Of a stretch of DNA of 64,000 nt, positions 51,449 to 59,939 are shown one piece after another. The first letter of the stretch is position 1, and each line of letters begins with the position of its first letter. A program made the translations under genes and the position numbers. The notes beneath the pieces were generated by a model. It was not told the DNA's origin, ran no database searches, and worked only from the letters and a program-made list of their open reading frames with translations. Origin of the DNA: JAMQKA01 sp031569985 (GTDB lineage: Bacteria; Bacteroidota; Rhodothermia; Balneolales; Balneolaceae); NCBI RefSeq assembly GCF_031569985.1, contig NZ_JAMQKA010000019.1, positions 1-64,000 on the forward strand, read 5' to 3'.

Positions 51449-52734
51449 TGAAAGTCTGGGACAAAGGGTTCGACACGGAAACGAAGGTAGAAGAGTTTAC
51501 GGTTGGCAACGACCGTGAACTCGATCTACTGTTGGCAGAGTATGATGTGCAAGCCTCCATTGCTCACGCCAAGATGTTGAAAGAGGCCGGGATTCTCACC
51601 GAGGAGGAACTCAACGGGTTGGTTGCCGAACTCAATACCATTGGCCGCGAGGTGGATGAAGGCACGTTCACTATAGAGCAGGAGTTTGAAGATATTCATT
51701 CCAAAATTGAACACCGGTTGACCGAAGCCGTTGGCGATGCCGGTAAGAAGATTCACACCGGGCGCTCGCGCAACGACCAGGTGCTGGTGTGCATGCATCT
51801 GTATGCCAAAAGCGAGATCGACGGGATCAAAGAGCTCATCAAAAGCCTTTTTGATCGACTGAGCGAACTGAGCGAAAAGAACAAAGACGTGCTGATGCCG
51901 GGCTACACCCACTTCCAGGTGGCGATGCCCTCCTCGTTCGGACTCTGGTTTGCGGCGTATGCCGAGCAATTGGTAGACGATCTCCATCAGCTCAATGCGG
52001 CGTTTAACGTGGCTGATCAAAATCCACTGGGATCTGCAGCGGGCTACGGTTCAAATCTACCGATTAATCGCACGCATACTACGGAGGAGTTGGGCTTTGC
52101 CACGCTTAAATACAACTCGGTGGCAGCGCAGATGAGTCGCGGTCGGCTGGAGCAGTCACTGGCTATGGGACTTTCCTCCGTTGCGGCCACGCTTTCCAAA
52201 CTGGCGATGGACGCGGTGCTCTATGCCGGACAAAATCACGATTTCATCTCATTCCCTGATGAACTGACAACCGGCTCCAGCATCATGCCGCACAAAAAAA
52301 ACCCGGATGTGTTTGAGTTGATACGCGGGAAGTGCAACTCGATCCAGGCATTGCCCAACCAGGTGGCTATGATCAACAGCAACCTGCCGAGCGGTTACCA
52401 CCGGGAGTACCAGATCCTGAAGGAAGCGCTGTTCCCGGCTGTGGAAACGCTGAAATCATGCCTGGATATGGCGGAATTCATGCTGCAACATATCGAAGTG
52501 AATGAAGATATTTTGGATGACGAGCGGTATAAATACCTGTTTAGCGTGGAAGTGGTAAACAAGCAGGTGGGCAAAGGTGTGCCGTTTCGCGAGGCCTACC
52601 GGGATGTAGCCGAACAGATTAACAAAGGGACTTTCAACCCGGAAAAACAGGTGGAGCACACCCACGAGGGTAGTATCGGGAACCTGTGCAATGATGAGAT
52701 CCGTGAGAAGTTTGCACGGGCATTCGACGGGTAA
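51448..52734 (+). CDS. argH: Argininosuccinate lyase
   Basis: The 428-residue fumarase-superfamily lyase has HTGRSRNDQV, GYTHFQVAMP, the DQNPLGSAAGYG motif and the signature GSSIMPHKKNPD. It splits argininosuccinate into arginine and fumarate and completes the pathway. It is about 30 residues shorter than E. coli ArgH, with a trimmed C-terminal domain. It is the last gene of the operon, and a dispersed repeat begins at its stop codon. Confidence 0.95.
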   Translation: MKVWDKGFDTETKVEEFTVGNDRELDLLLAEYDVQASIAHAKMLKEAGILTEEELNGLVAELNTIGREVDEGTFTIEQEFEDIHSKIEHRLTEAVGDAGKKIHTGRSRNDQVLVCMHLYAKSEIDGIKELIKSLFDRLSELSEKNKDVLMPGYTHFQVAMPSSFGLWFAAYAEQLVDDLHQLNAAFNVADQNPLGSAAGYGSNLPINRTHTTEELGFATLKYNSVAAQMSRGRLEQSLAMGLSSVAATLSKLAMDAVLYAGQNHDFISFPDELTTGSSIMPHKKNPDVFELIRGKCNSIQALPNQVAMINSNLPSGYHREYQILKEALFPAVETLKSCLDMAEFMLQHIEVNEDILDDERYKYLFSVEVVNKQVGKGVPFREAYRDVAEQINKGTFNPEKQVEHTHEGSIGNLCNDEIREKFARAFDG

Positions 52735-52812
52735 CCGCAAAGGGCACATAGAAGTCGCAGAGAATATTTAACTACTTTTCGATCTTTGCGATTTCCTTTG
52801 TACTCAGCGGTT
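52733..52812. repeat. AACCGC...GCGGTT dispersed inverted repeat
   Basis: Left arm AACCGCAAAGGGCACATAGA and right arm ending TTTGTACTCAGCGGTT. It starts within the argH stop codon and resembles intergenic repeats seen in many genomes of this lineage. Confidence 0.65.
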
Positions 52813-52836
52813 AATAAATCACTTTGTGTTTTCGAG

Positions 52837-52910
52837 TAATCTCGACCTCGAGGGAATGATCTTTCTGTTATATACTGTAGTACAAAGATTTCTCCCTTAC
52901 GGTCGAAATG
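52837..52910. repeat. GAGATCTTT-type inverted repeat, copy 1
   Basis: Arms at about 52837-52864 (ATCTCGACCTCGAGGGAATG) and 52883-52910 (AAAGATTTCTCCCTTACGGT) pair imperfectly. Related to 59682-59774. Located just upstream of proC. Confidence 0.7.
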
Positions 52911-52953
52911 ACTACATCATTTTAAAACAGATAATTAATTACACCAATAGATT

Positions 52954-53754
52954 ATGAAAAAAGAAGTAACGATACTGGGCGGCGGTAACCTCGGGACAGC
53001 ATTGGCTAAAGGGCTGGTGGGAACCGAGGAAGCCAAGTCAAAATACAATGTAACGGTAACTCGACGAAAGGTTGAGCTCATTAAACATCTTGAAGATGAC
53101 GGGATCAAGGTTACTTCGGACAACCTGGATGCTGTTGAGAACTCTGAGCTTCTTATCCTGGCGGTTCAACCGAATCAGATTGAAGGACTCATAGAGCAAA
53201 TTAAACCGTCACTCCATCCTGAGAAACATATCATCATCTCAGCTATAACCGGTGTGACTGACGAGGAGATCGCCGAGCTAACCGGTACCGGTTTTCGCAT
53301 CATTCGTGTGATGCCAAACACCGCAGCTGCTATTAACCAGTCGATGACCTGTATTGAAAGTACCCCCCACAAAGAGGCAGAAGAAGCAGTTGTTGAACTT
53401 TTTGAAGCAATTGGAAAAACGCTGGTCATCGGTACCGAACTTATGGAAGCTTCTACGGTGCTGGGCGCCTGTGGTATCGCTTTTTTCCTGCGCTATATTC
53501 GCGCGGCTTCACAGGGTGGAATCGAGGTCGGATTTCACGCCGAGGAAGCACAGCTTATTGCAGCCCAAACGGCACTGGGGGCTTCTGCCCTGCTATTGGA
53601 GTCTGGCGGCCATCCCGAGCACGAGATCGACAAGGTGACAACCCCCAAAGGCTGCACCATTGCCGGGCTGAATGAGATGGAACATAACGGCCTGAGCTCA
53701 GCGCTCATCAAGGGGATTAAGACTTCATTCGAGAAGATTGCCAAGATTCGGTAG
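52954..53754 (+). CDS. proC: Pyrroline-5-carboxylate reductase
   Basis: The 266-residue P5CR has the dinucleotide loop VTILGGGNLGTALAKGL, LILAVQPNQIE, RVMPNTAAAINQSMT, GACGIAFFLRYI and VTTPKGCTIAGLNEME. It makes proline from pyrroline-5-carboxylate. Its position after the arginine operon mirrors arg/pro clustering in related bacteria, but proA and proB are not in the window. The 219-bp gap to argH holds two repeats, so it probably has its own promoter. Confidence 0.95.
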   Translation: MKKEVTILGGGNLGTALAKGLVGTEEAKSKYNVTVTRRKVELIKHLEDDGIKVTSDNLDAVENSELLILAVQPNQIEGLIEQIKPSLHPEKHIIISAITGVTDEEIAELTGTGFRIIRVMPNTAAAINQSMTCIESTPHKEAEEAVVELFEAIGKTLVIGTELMEASTVLGACGIAFFLRYIRAASQGGIEVGFHAEEAQLIAAQTALGASALLLESGGHPEHEIDKVTTPKGCTIAGLNEMEHNGLSSALIKGIKTSFEKIAKIR

Positions 53755-53766
53755 AACACTGCTCAA

Positions 53767-53800
53767 AGGTGCGACGCACTTCCAAAAGTGCATCGCACCT
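53767..53800. repeat. REP hairpin, distant from RAYT
   Basis: AGGTGCGACGCACTT (53767-53781) pairs with 53786-53800, one mismatch. Same core as the two hairpins flanking the RAYT gene 30 kb away, and likewise placed just after a gene end (proC). Confidence 0.85.
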
Positions 53801-53985
53801 AATCCGATTGAATTCTAATGACTTACGAGAATAATATTGCGAGTTAACTGCAAGGATATTTAGACCAAGTGCCCGTTTACCTTGCATATGATCCGGGTGA
53901 TTCAGCAGCTTCCTTCTCCTGGAGTCCTTTTAGCCGGAGGCGTGTTCATTTTTTCAGTGACGAAAAAACGAACCAAAAAAGGTCA

Positions 53986-54083
53986 CCAGAGAATCCTAGA
54001 TGTTGTGCTATCTTGCTCCCAAAGAATCTGTTGCTTTGGAACGTTCCTCGCTTTTTATAAAACAGATTGCAAGGATTCTCTGG
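53986..54083. repeat. 98-bp element with 12-bp inverted ends
   Basis: CCAGAGAATCCT (53986-53997) and AGGATTCTCTGG (54072-54083) are perfect complements. The interior has further self-complementary pieces (AATCTGTT and AACAGATT). It is preceded by a segment like the start of copies A/B of the dispersed repeat (GTTCATTTTTTCAGTGACGA). Confidence 0.65.
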
Positions 54084-54322
54084 ACTCAGGGCAGCAGCCA
54101 TAGCTATCTTGGATCGCCCCCTCCAGCCTTTACATCAGCCAGTGATTTTTTTGATGGACCGTTCTTTAGTCCGCATGCCGGCGGATTTGTTCACACAAAA
54201 AGGAACACCTCCAACAACGAAAAAACTACCTTCTTTTTGAGGATGGCCTAATTATGTATTTCAAAATCTCTCAATAGTTGCATATGTTGGTGATCGAATA
54301 ACCTATACTTAACTCCCATTGG

Positions 54323-55342
54323 ATGCGTAACAAACTGTTCTACTTTTTTGCAGGATTTCTACTCTTGGCCATCGGGTTGTTTGCCTATCACTTCTATGCA
54401 GCCAACAATGCGGAACGAACACTGGACGAGACGATCCAAGAGATTACAAAGAAATCCCAGCTGAACCTAAATATCGACTACTCTTCAATAGAAGTCAGCC
54501 CCTTTTCCGGCGATATCCACATTTCGGATATCAACATTTTTCACGACCAGGCGATTCAGCGGGCGGCTTCTGCACGGTTTGACCTCACATATTCTGATTT
54601 TCTCAATTTTATGCTTTGGGGAGCGGAATCGGGGTTGAAGCAGGTGGAAACAGCCAAATTAGATCTTCGATCAATCTCGTATACTAACCGGGAGACCTTC
54701 CTTGAAGTGAAACTGGATACCATGCGGGTCAATTACAGTGGCAATCTTTGGGATTTAGTTGTCATTAGTATGACGCAGCGGCCGACCCAGCTTCAGCATA
54801 ATATCAAAGCCAGTGGCACTAAATTCCGATTCTACCAGGGGGAATCTGCAGTAGGTGCAGTCAGCGCCGATTCCCTAACAATAAACGCCTATTTCGGCCA
54901 TTCTGCTTCGAATCCAGATTCCCTGTTTAATAGCCTTGAACTAAGCAGCATCACCTGGACGCCACCGAAATCTATCCAGCAACAATACCAGTTTTTTATC
55001 CAGGGTTTTGGATATCAGGCTGACTCTATTCCGTTGCGCAGCGCCTCTCTCATCTACCGGAATACGTTGGAAGATAACCTCTTGTCGGTAAAAGATATGA
55101 GTATTAACTCTGAGCTTTTTACCGTGTCAATAGATGGATATGTGATGCTGGATACCGATCAATTTAATCAGTCGAATATGCGAAATGTGGCGATCAGGCT
55201 TCACGAGATGTCTCCCAAATTTCAGAACTTTATGCAGCAACTCGAAAAGCTGATGGGTTTGCAAATTCCGGGTGGCGACAGCGACCTGCAGATACGGTTG
55301 AATGGGCCCTTAGCTAAGCCAGAGTTTACATTTAAGCCGTGA
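54323..55342 (+). CDS. AsmA-like membrane-anchored protein
   Basis: A 339-residue protein with one N-terminal transmembrane segment (about 5-25) and a long beta-rich periplasmic region (LNIDYSSIEVSPFSGDIHIS; LEVKLDTMRVNYSGNLWDL). The C-terminal LQIRLNGPLAKPEFTF is reminiscent of AsmA/DUF748-type proteins, which are thought to form lipid-conducting grooves between membranes. The similarity is in architecture and short motifs only, so the assignment is tentative. It is monocistronic. Confidence 0.6.
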   Translation: MRNKLFYFFAGFLLLAIGLFAYHFYAANNAERTLDETIQEITKKSQLNLNIDYSSIEVSPFSGDIHISDINIFHDQAIQRAASARFDLTYSDFLNFMLWGAESGLKQVETAKLDLRSISYTNRETFLEVKLDTMRVNYSGNLWDLVVISMTQRPTQLQHNIKASGTKFRFYQGESAVGAVSADSLTINAYFGHSASNPDSLFNSLELSSITWTPPKSIQQQYQFFIQGFGYQADSIPLRSASLIYRNTLEDNLLSVKDMSINSELFTVSIDGYVMLDTDQFNQSNMRNVAIRLHEMSPKFQNFMQQLEKLMGLQIPGGDSDLQIRLNGPLAKPEFTFKP

Positions 55343-55702
55343 CTTTTAGATTAGGCCATAAAAACCTTCTAGGAGTCTGTCGGACTTAGCATAACCTACT
55401 GCGAACCATCCGAATTTGGCCGGATTCTCGTTACAATTCCCTAAGTCCGACAGACTCCCAGGCCCCAACTATTTTTTCATCCCATTTTTTCAAAAAAGAG
55501 AGAGAAAAATCAGGAATACAGCTAAGTTCCTTCTGGATTAAGTGCCAGCTGGCCAACTAATTTTTGGAAAAAGCGGTCAGTAACCTCATAATTTGGGAAT
55601 AGACCAGACTCAACAATTATTCTGGTTTTTGTTTCTTACTTTTCATTTAACGTGAATGCGGTAGTCATTCTTTTTTCATAACCTTTTACTGTGGGAGTTT
55701 CC
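55343..55702. other. Intergenic stretch with MITE-like element
   Basis: No gene is visible. It contains the 87-bp inverted-repeat element at 55372-55458. The remaining 55459-55702 is A+T-rich, presumably the promoter region of the AraC-type regulator, without a confident promoter match. Confidence 0.6.
55372..55458. mobile_element. MITE-like element, 87 bp
   Basis: Perfect 18-bp terminal inverted repeats, GGAGTCTGTCGGACTTAG (55372-55389) and its complement (55441-55458), enclose 51 bp that contain an inner ATCCG/CGGAT hairpin. The ends resemble terminal repeats of some IS elements of the IS1182/IS5 type. A possible 4-bp target duplication is imperfect (CTAG versus CCAG if the element starts one base in). 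There is no coding capacity. Confidence 0.6.
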
Positions 55703-56815
55703 ATGCCTATTTTTATGGATCGACACGATCTGCCTGAAATAACTGCAAAGGATGTAGCCGAGGCACATAAACAGGATATGGAAATACAGGACCAGTTTGA
55801 CTGCCGGGCCCTTACGTATTGGTTTGATGAGGTGCGCGGGGCTGCTTTTTGCCTGGTGGAAGCCCCAAACAAACAGTCTGTAATAGATCTGCATAATCAT
55901 TCCCACGGAATGGTACCGGGTAACATAATCGAGGTAGATAGCAAGGTAGTGGAAGCTTTTCTTGGACGAATCAAAGATCCAGAACATTTTGATGAAGTGT
56001 CTGACGGATTTAGTGACCCGGCTTTTCGTACCATAATGGTTACGGAATTGCAGGATGCTGTAATCCTCAAGCACAAATTGGGATCAAAAGATTTTTATAA
56101 CCTCCTCCGGAAATCAAAAAAACTGCTTGAAGAATCGGCTCAACAGTTTGCCGGTAAACTGGTCTCAAATAATGAGAACGATTGGATTACCTCTTTTGCT
56201 TCTACATCCAAGGCTGTAAGCTGCGCCCTCGAAATAAATCGCAGAATTTCCTATCTCGAACCCTCTTCTACCCCAAAAGAGGAATTGTACTGGACTATTG
56301 GTTTAAGTGCTGGTGATCCGGTAACAAAGCAAGAAGATTTTTTTGGGGAAACTATTCAATTGGCCAAACGTCTCTGCCTCACTGCCAGAAATGGTCAGAT
56401 TGTTGTCTCTTCGCTTGTTAATAATCTTTTCAAAAAAGAAAAGCTCGAGGAGCTATCTTCTCATAAAAATATTAAATCACTGCAACCTGATGACGAACGC
56501 TTCCTCAACAATCTGATGGATACAATGGAGGAGGTCTGGAACAAAAAGGATTTGACAAATGCTGATTTAACCAGGAAACTGGGACTAAGTGAATCCCAGT
56601 TCTATCGAAAACTCTCCTCCCTGACCGGCAAAACACCCACCGAATTCATAAAAGAAATCCGCCTTGCACGGGCTGTAAAACTCATTGAAAATAAAGAGGG
56701 AAACATATCTCAAATTGCATTTGAAACTGGCTTTAATAATCCCTCCTATTTTTCAAAATGTTTCAGTAACCGATTTGGAATCCTGCCTTCGACCTATAGC
56801 AACGTTGTCAACTAG
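55703..56815 (+). CDS. AraC-type regulator with DUF4242 and cyclase-like domains
   Basis: A 370-residue protein of three parts. Residues 1-80 match DUF4242 (MPIFMDRHDLPEITAKDVAE, then the His-rich DLHNHSHGMVP at 62-72), a small ferredoxin-like domain known as nickel-binding in SCO4226. Residues 105-245 resemble a class III nucleotide cyclase domain (WITSFASTSKAVSCALEINR, TIGLSAGDPVTKQEDFFGET, GQIVVSSLV). Its first metal-Asp region is changed, so it is probably a degenerate sensor. Residues 270-370 are an AraC double helix-turn-helix (LTRKLGLSESQFYRKLSSLT; ISQIAFETGFNNPSYFSKCF). There is a GTG 12 nt upstream; the ATG gives the DUF4242 start. It probably senses a ligand or metal and controls nearby genes such as the FAD oxidoreductase. 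Confidence 0.85.
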   Translation: MPIFMDRHDLPEITAKDVAEAHKQDMEIQDQFDCRALTYWFDEVRGAAFCLVEAPNKQSVIDLHNHSHGMVPGNIIEVDSKVVEAFLGRIKDPEHFDEVSDGFSDPAFRTIMVTELQDAVILKHKLGSKDFYNLLRKSKKLLEESAQQFAGKLVSNNENDWITSFASTSKAVSCALEINRRISYLEPSSTPKEELYWTIGLSAGDPVTKQEDFFGETIQLAKRLCLTARNGQIVVSSLVNNLFKKEKLEELSSHKNIKSLQPDDERFLNNLMDTMEEVWNKKDLTNADLTRKLGLSESQFYRKLSSLTGKTPTEFIKEIRLARAVKLIENKEGNISQIAFETGFNNPSYFSKCFSNRFGILPSTYSNVVN

Positions 56816-56980
56816 CGTTATTACGCCTGTTTAACTCATCACTTAATTCTCCCTCTGAATTATTTCTTCAATTATTTGAATGAAATGTGGTAGACATCTC
56901 TCCTCCTCTATTTTAATATCCAAATAGTAAAATCCTGAGTGATCAGCAATGAAGATCACCAAATCAAACCCAGCAAAGAA

Positions 56981-58396
56981 ATGGAATTAGTACAAGCAGC
57001 TACCCTGGATGCCAAGAAAGTGAAGTTGAGTAAGGAGAACCTGGAGGAGTTGTCGAGTCATATTCGAGGTGAGATTGTCACACCCGATAGTAAAGACTAT
57101 GATGAAGCCCGCTCTATCTATAACGGGATGGTCGACAAAAAGCCCTCACTTATTGTGTATTGTAGCGATGTTGCAGATGTAAAGGTCTGTGTAAACTTTG
57201 CCCGAGAGTATAATCTCCTTACTTCTGTCCGCGGGGGTGGGCACAACGGCCCCGGTCTGGCACTCTGCGAGGAGGGGATGGTTATTGACCTTTCCGGGTT
57301 GAAGGGGATACGGGTAGATCCCCGGGAGCGAACCGTACGGGCTGAAGCAGGATGCACATGGGGGGATGTGGACCATGCCACACATGCCTTTGGGCTTGCA
57401 ACAGTCAGCGGTATTATCTCTACCACCGGAATTGCCGGACTAACCCTGGGTGGTGGACATGGCTATCTAAGCAGAAAGTACGGTCTCACGGTTGATAACC
57501 TTTTAGAAGCTGATGTTGTACTGCCAGACGGACGGTTTGTGACCGCCAACCAAAATCAACACTCCGACCTTTTTTGGGCCTTACGAGGGGGTGGGGGTAA
57601 TTTTGGGATCGTTACCTCTTTCAAGTATTGTCTCCATCCTGTTGATACCATCGTTGGCGGCCCCATGTTCTGGCCGATTGCTCAAACGGAAAAGATCATG
57701 CAGTGGTACCTTTCGTTCATCACCGATGTCCCCGAGGATGTGTATGCCTTTTTCCTGACGGCTGAGGTCCCTGGTGATCCCTTTCCTCCCAAACTTCACG
57801 GGGAAAAAGTTTGTGGACTTGTATGGTGTATCACGAGCTCGACAGAAGAAGCGGAACCTTTCCTCCAACAGGCGCGTGAGGTTGAGGAGCCCATATTTGA
57901 ACATGTGAGCCCAATGCCTTATCCCATGCTGCAGGCTGCATTTGACGGCATTTACCCTGAGGGCCTGCAATGGTATTGGAAAGGTGATTTTATTCGTGAA
58001 CTGTCGGATGAAGCTATATCCGAGCATCTTAATTTTGCAGAAGTTCCGACTACCCGTTCAACCATGCACATGTATCCAATCAATGGTAAGGTCCATGAGA
58101 TGGGAGTAGATGAAACCGCCTGGAGCTACCGCGACGTGAACTGGTCGATGGTGATAGCAGGGGTGTCTTCAGACCCGGCTGAAAAAGAAAAAATTATGAA
58201 TTGGGCCCGGGATTATTGGGAAGCTACACACCCTTACAGCGCCGGTGCTGCGTACGTTAATTTCATGATGGAGGAGGGTGATGATCGCGTGAAAGCCACC
58301 TATGGAGAAAATTACGAGCGGCTGCAAAAGATAAAGGCGAAATATGATCCGGATAACTTCTTACGAAAAAACCAGAATATCAGCCCCAAAAAATAA
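56981..58396 (+). CDS. FAD-binding oxidoreductase (berberine-bridge type)
   Basis: From the ATG at 56981 the product has 471 residues (a GTG at 56939 would add 14). The FAD_binding_4 part has VRGGGHNGPGLALC, where the His is the usual 8-alpha flavin attachment site, GLTLGGGHGYLSRKYGLTVD and WALRGGGGNFGIVT. The C-terminal BBE motif is NFMMEEGDDRVKATYGENYE. The position where bicovalent members carry a Cys reads ISTTGIAG, so flavin attachment should be through His alone. The family oxidises sugars and alcohols; the substrate is unknown. It follows the regulator gene by 165 bp on the same strand. Confidence 0.88.
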   Translation: MELVQAATLDAKKVKLSKENLEELSSHIRGEIVTPDSKDYDEARSIYNGMVDKKPSLIVYCSDVADVKVCVNFAREYNLLTSVRGGGHNGPGLALCEEGMVIDLSGLKGIRVDPRERTVRAEAGCTWGDVDHATHAFGLATVSGIISTTGIAGLTLGGGHGYLSRKYGLTVDNLLEADVVLPDGRFVTANQNQHSDLFWALRGGGGNFGIVTSFKYCLHPVDTIVGGPMFWPIAQTEKIMQWYLSFITDVPEDVYAFFLTAEVPGDPFPPKLHGEKVCGLVWCITSSTEEAEPFLQQAREVEEPIFEHVSPMPYPMLQAAFDGIYPEGLQWYWKGDFIRELSDEAISEHLNFAEVPTTRSTMHMYPINGKVHEMGVDETAWSYRDVNWSMVIAGVSSDPAEKEKIMNWARDYWEATHPYSAGAAYVNFMMEEGDDRVKATYGENYERLQKIKAKYDPDNFLRKNQNISPKK

Positions 58397-58491
58397 ATAT
58401 ACCTTACTTGTCGATAAAAAGTACGTTATTGTGGATGAATTAAATTTTTATGATTGTGAATACAACAAGTTAGGGTCAAGATCTTACTGAT

Positions 58492-59595
58492 TTACCCAGG
58501 ACCTTGTTTTGACAAATCATCTGCCTTCTTTTTGAGGCGGTTCAGGTACCATGCCCGCGTTGCCAGCACGCCCAGTGTCAATACTGTAATGGGAACGACA
58601 AACCAGATCATAACGGCGTTGAAACGCGGCAGAAGTTCATGGCCGGTGACATCCAAAAACAGGTAGGCCAGGTAGGCGCAGTAGTAAAAAATAAAGACGC
58701 CTCCCTCCCATCGTGTGATGCGGTGGCCGGTAAAGAAAATGGGAAGGCAAGCGATACTCACTGCTACCATAAATGGTAGATCGAGCGCGATGGCAGCCTC
58801 GGACACTTCGAACCCGTTGCTGACAACCGAACTTAATCCCAGCACAAACAGGAGGTTAAAAATATTACTGCCCAGTACGTTACCAACGGAAAGATCCTGC
58901 TTCCCCTGGAAGGCCGCCATAACAGAGGTGGCCAATTCCGGGAGTGAAGTGCCGATGGCGATGATGGTCAGTCCAATCACCAGCTCACTCATTCCCAGCG
59001 AGCGAGCAATCTCCACCGCACTATCCACCATCCAGTGGGCTCCTAATATCAAAGTGCCCAATCCAACCACAAATATCCCTATTTGAACCGGCAGAGGATG
59101 TTCTACTTTGGGTGGACCTTCGCTGTGAGTTTCTTCAGGGCCCGATTCCTTTTGGATCTGCCTGACCTGAAAAATGATAAACCCTATGAAGAGTACCAGC
59201 ATGATGGCGCCCTCCCAAAGCTGGAGGAGTCCATCAAGGCTAAGCAGGTATACCAGCACGGACAGGGCAATCACGATGGGTACGTCCAGCAGGACCATGC
59301 GCCGCCGAATGGCGATGGGCGCTAACAGCGCACTGATACCAAGGATGACCAGGATGTTTGCGATATTGCTGCCCACAACATTCCCCAGCGCAACTGCAGC
59401 TTCGCCTGCCAGTGCTGCATCGAGGCTTACCGCGACCTCCGGCGCACTGGTCGCAAATGCCACAATCACAACCCCGACAAACACCGGTGGAATCTCATAG
59501 CGCGCAGCGATACCCGAGGAGGAGTCTACCAACCACTGGGCACCGGCCAACAGGAAAACGAGACCAAGAACAAATAACAGGTATGTCAAAATCAT
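58492..59595 (-). CDS. Calcium/sodium antiporter (YrbG-type CaCA family)
   Basis: A 367-residue membrane protein with two inverted alpha-repeats, VIVAFATSAPEVAVSLDAAL with GNVVGSNIANILVILG, and IAIGTSLPELATSVMAAF with GNVLGSNIFNLLFVLG. The acidic ion-binding Glu of each repeat is present. About ten transmembrane segments and a central cytosolic loop of about 30 residues (ESGPEETHSEGPPKVE) fit the family. It exports Ca2+ in exchange for Na+. It is monocistronic. Confidence 0.92.
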   Translation of the reverse strand: MILTYLLFVLGLVFLLAGAQWLVDSSSGIAARYEIPPVFVGVVIVAFATSAPEVAVSLDAALAGEAAVALGNVVGSNIANILVILGISALLAPIAIRRRMVLLDVPIVIALSVLVYLLSLDGLLQLWEGAIMLVLFIGFIIFQVRQIQKESGPEETHSEGPPKVEHPLPVQIGIFVVGLGTLILGAHWMVDSAVEIARSLGMSELVIGLTIIAIGTSLPELATSVMAAFQGKQDLSVGNVLGSNIFNLLFVLGLSSVVSNGFEVSEAAIALDLPFMVAVSIACLPIFFTGHRITRWEGGVFIFYYCAYLAYLFLDVTGHELLPRFNAVMIWFVVPITVLTLGVLATRAWYLNRLKKKADDLSKQGPG

Positions 59596-59681
59596 TGGAG
59601 AGACGGATACTTAATAATTTACTGAGAAGATTAAAATAACGTGAATTCGATTTAAAGGAGAAAGCCCAAAAATACTCCTCT

Positions 59682-59774
59682 GTCATCTCGAATGGAGCCT
59701 GCGGAATGAGAGATCTTTGTATCTCTGAGGGGCCGCCACGTCAAAAAAGATCTCTCCCTTTCGGTCGAGATGAC
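59682..59774. repeat. GAGATCTTT-type inverted repeat, copy 2
   Basis: Left arm starts GTCATCTCGAATGGAG and contains GAGAGATCTTTG. Right arm AAGATCTCTCCCTTTCGGTC continues to GAGATGAC. Outer ends pair perfectly (GTCATCTCGA). Related to 52837-52910. Confidence 0.8.
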
Positions 59775-59873
59775 TGCTTAAGAGGGGCTAAAAAGTATTC
59801 CTTGACTTCCGAAAGCTGTATCGAACTCAGGTTAAAATACAAAGTGAAATTGCAGAAATAAGTAAGTAATCAG

Positions 59874-59908
59874 AAAAAAACCTGCCAGGTAGATTGCAAC
59901 CTGGCAGG
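59874..59908 (-). terminator. Rho-independent terminator of nhaA
   Basis: CCTGCCAGGT (59881-59890) pairs perfectly with 59899-59908. On the minus strand the stem runs into seven T (complement of 59874-59880), 32 bp past the nhaA stop. Confidence 0.88.
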
Positions 59909-59939
59909 TCTTATTAAACGGAACTCTATGTTATAAACA

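Larger units (their letters stand above)
53755..54322. other. Intergenic stretch, REP and structured repeat
   Basis: No gene is visible. It contains the third REP hairpin (53767-53800), a segment related to the dispersed repeat of copies A/B (about 53943-53985) and a 98-bp element with perfect 12-bp inverted ends (53986-54083). Beyond that, 54084-54322 shows nothing recognisable. Confidence 0.6.
59596..59939. other. Intergenic stretch between antiporter genes
   Basis: No gene is visible. It holds a GAGATCTTT-type inverted repeat (59682-59774) and the nhaA terminator (59874-59908). The remainder is A+T-rich and featureless. Confidence 0.65.
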
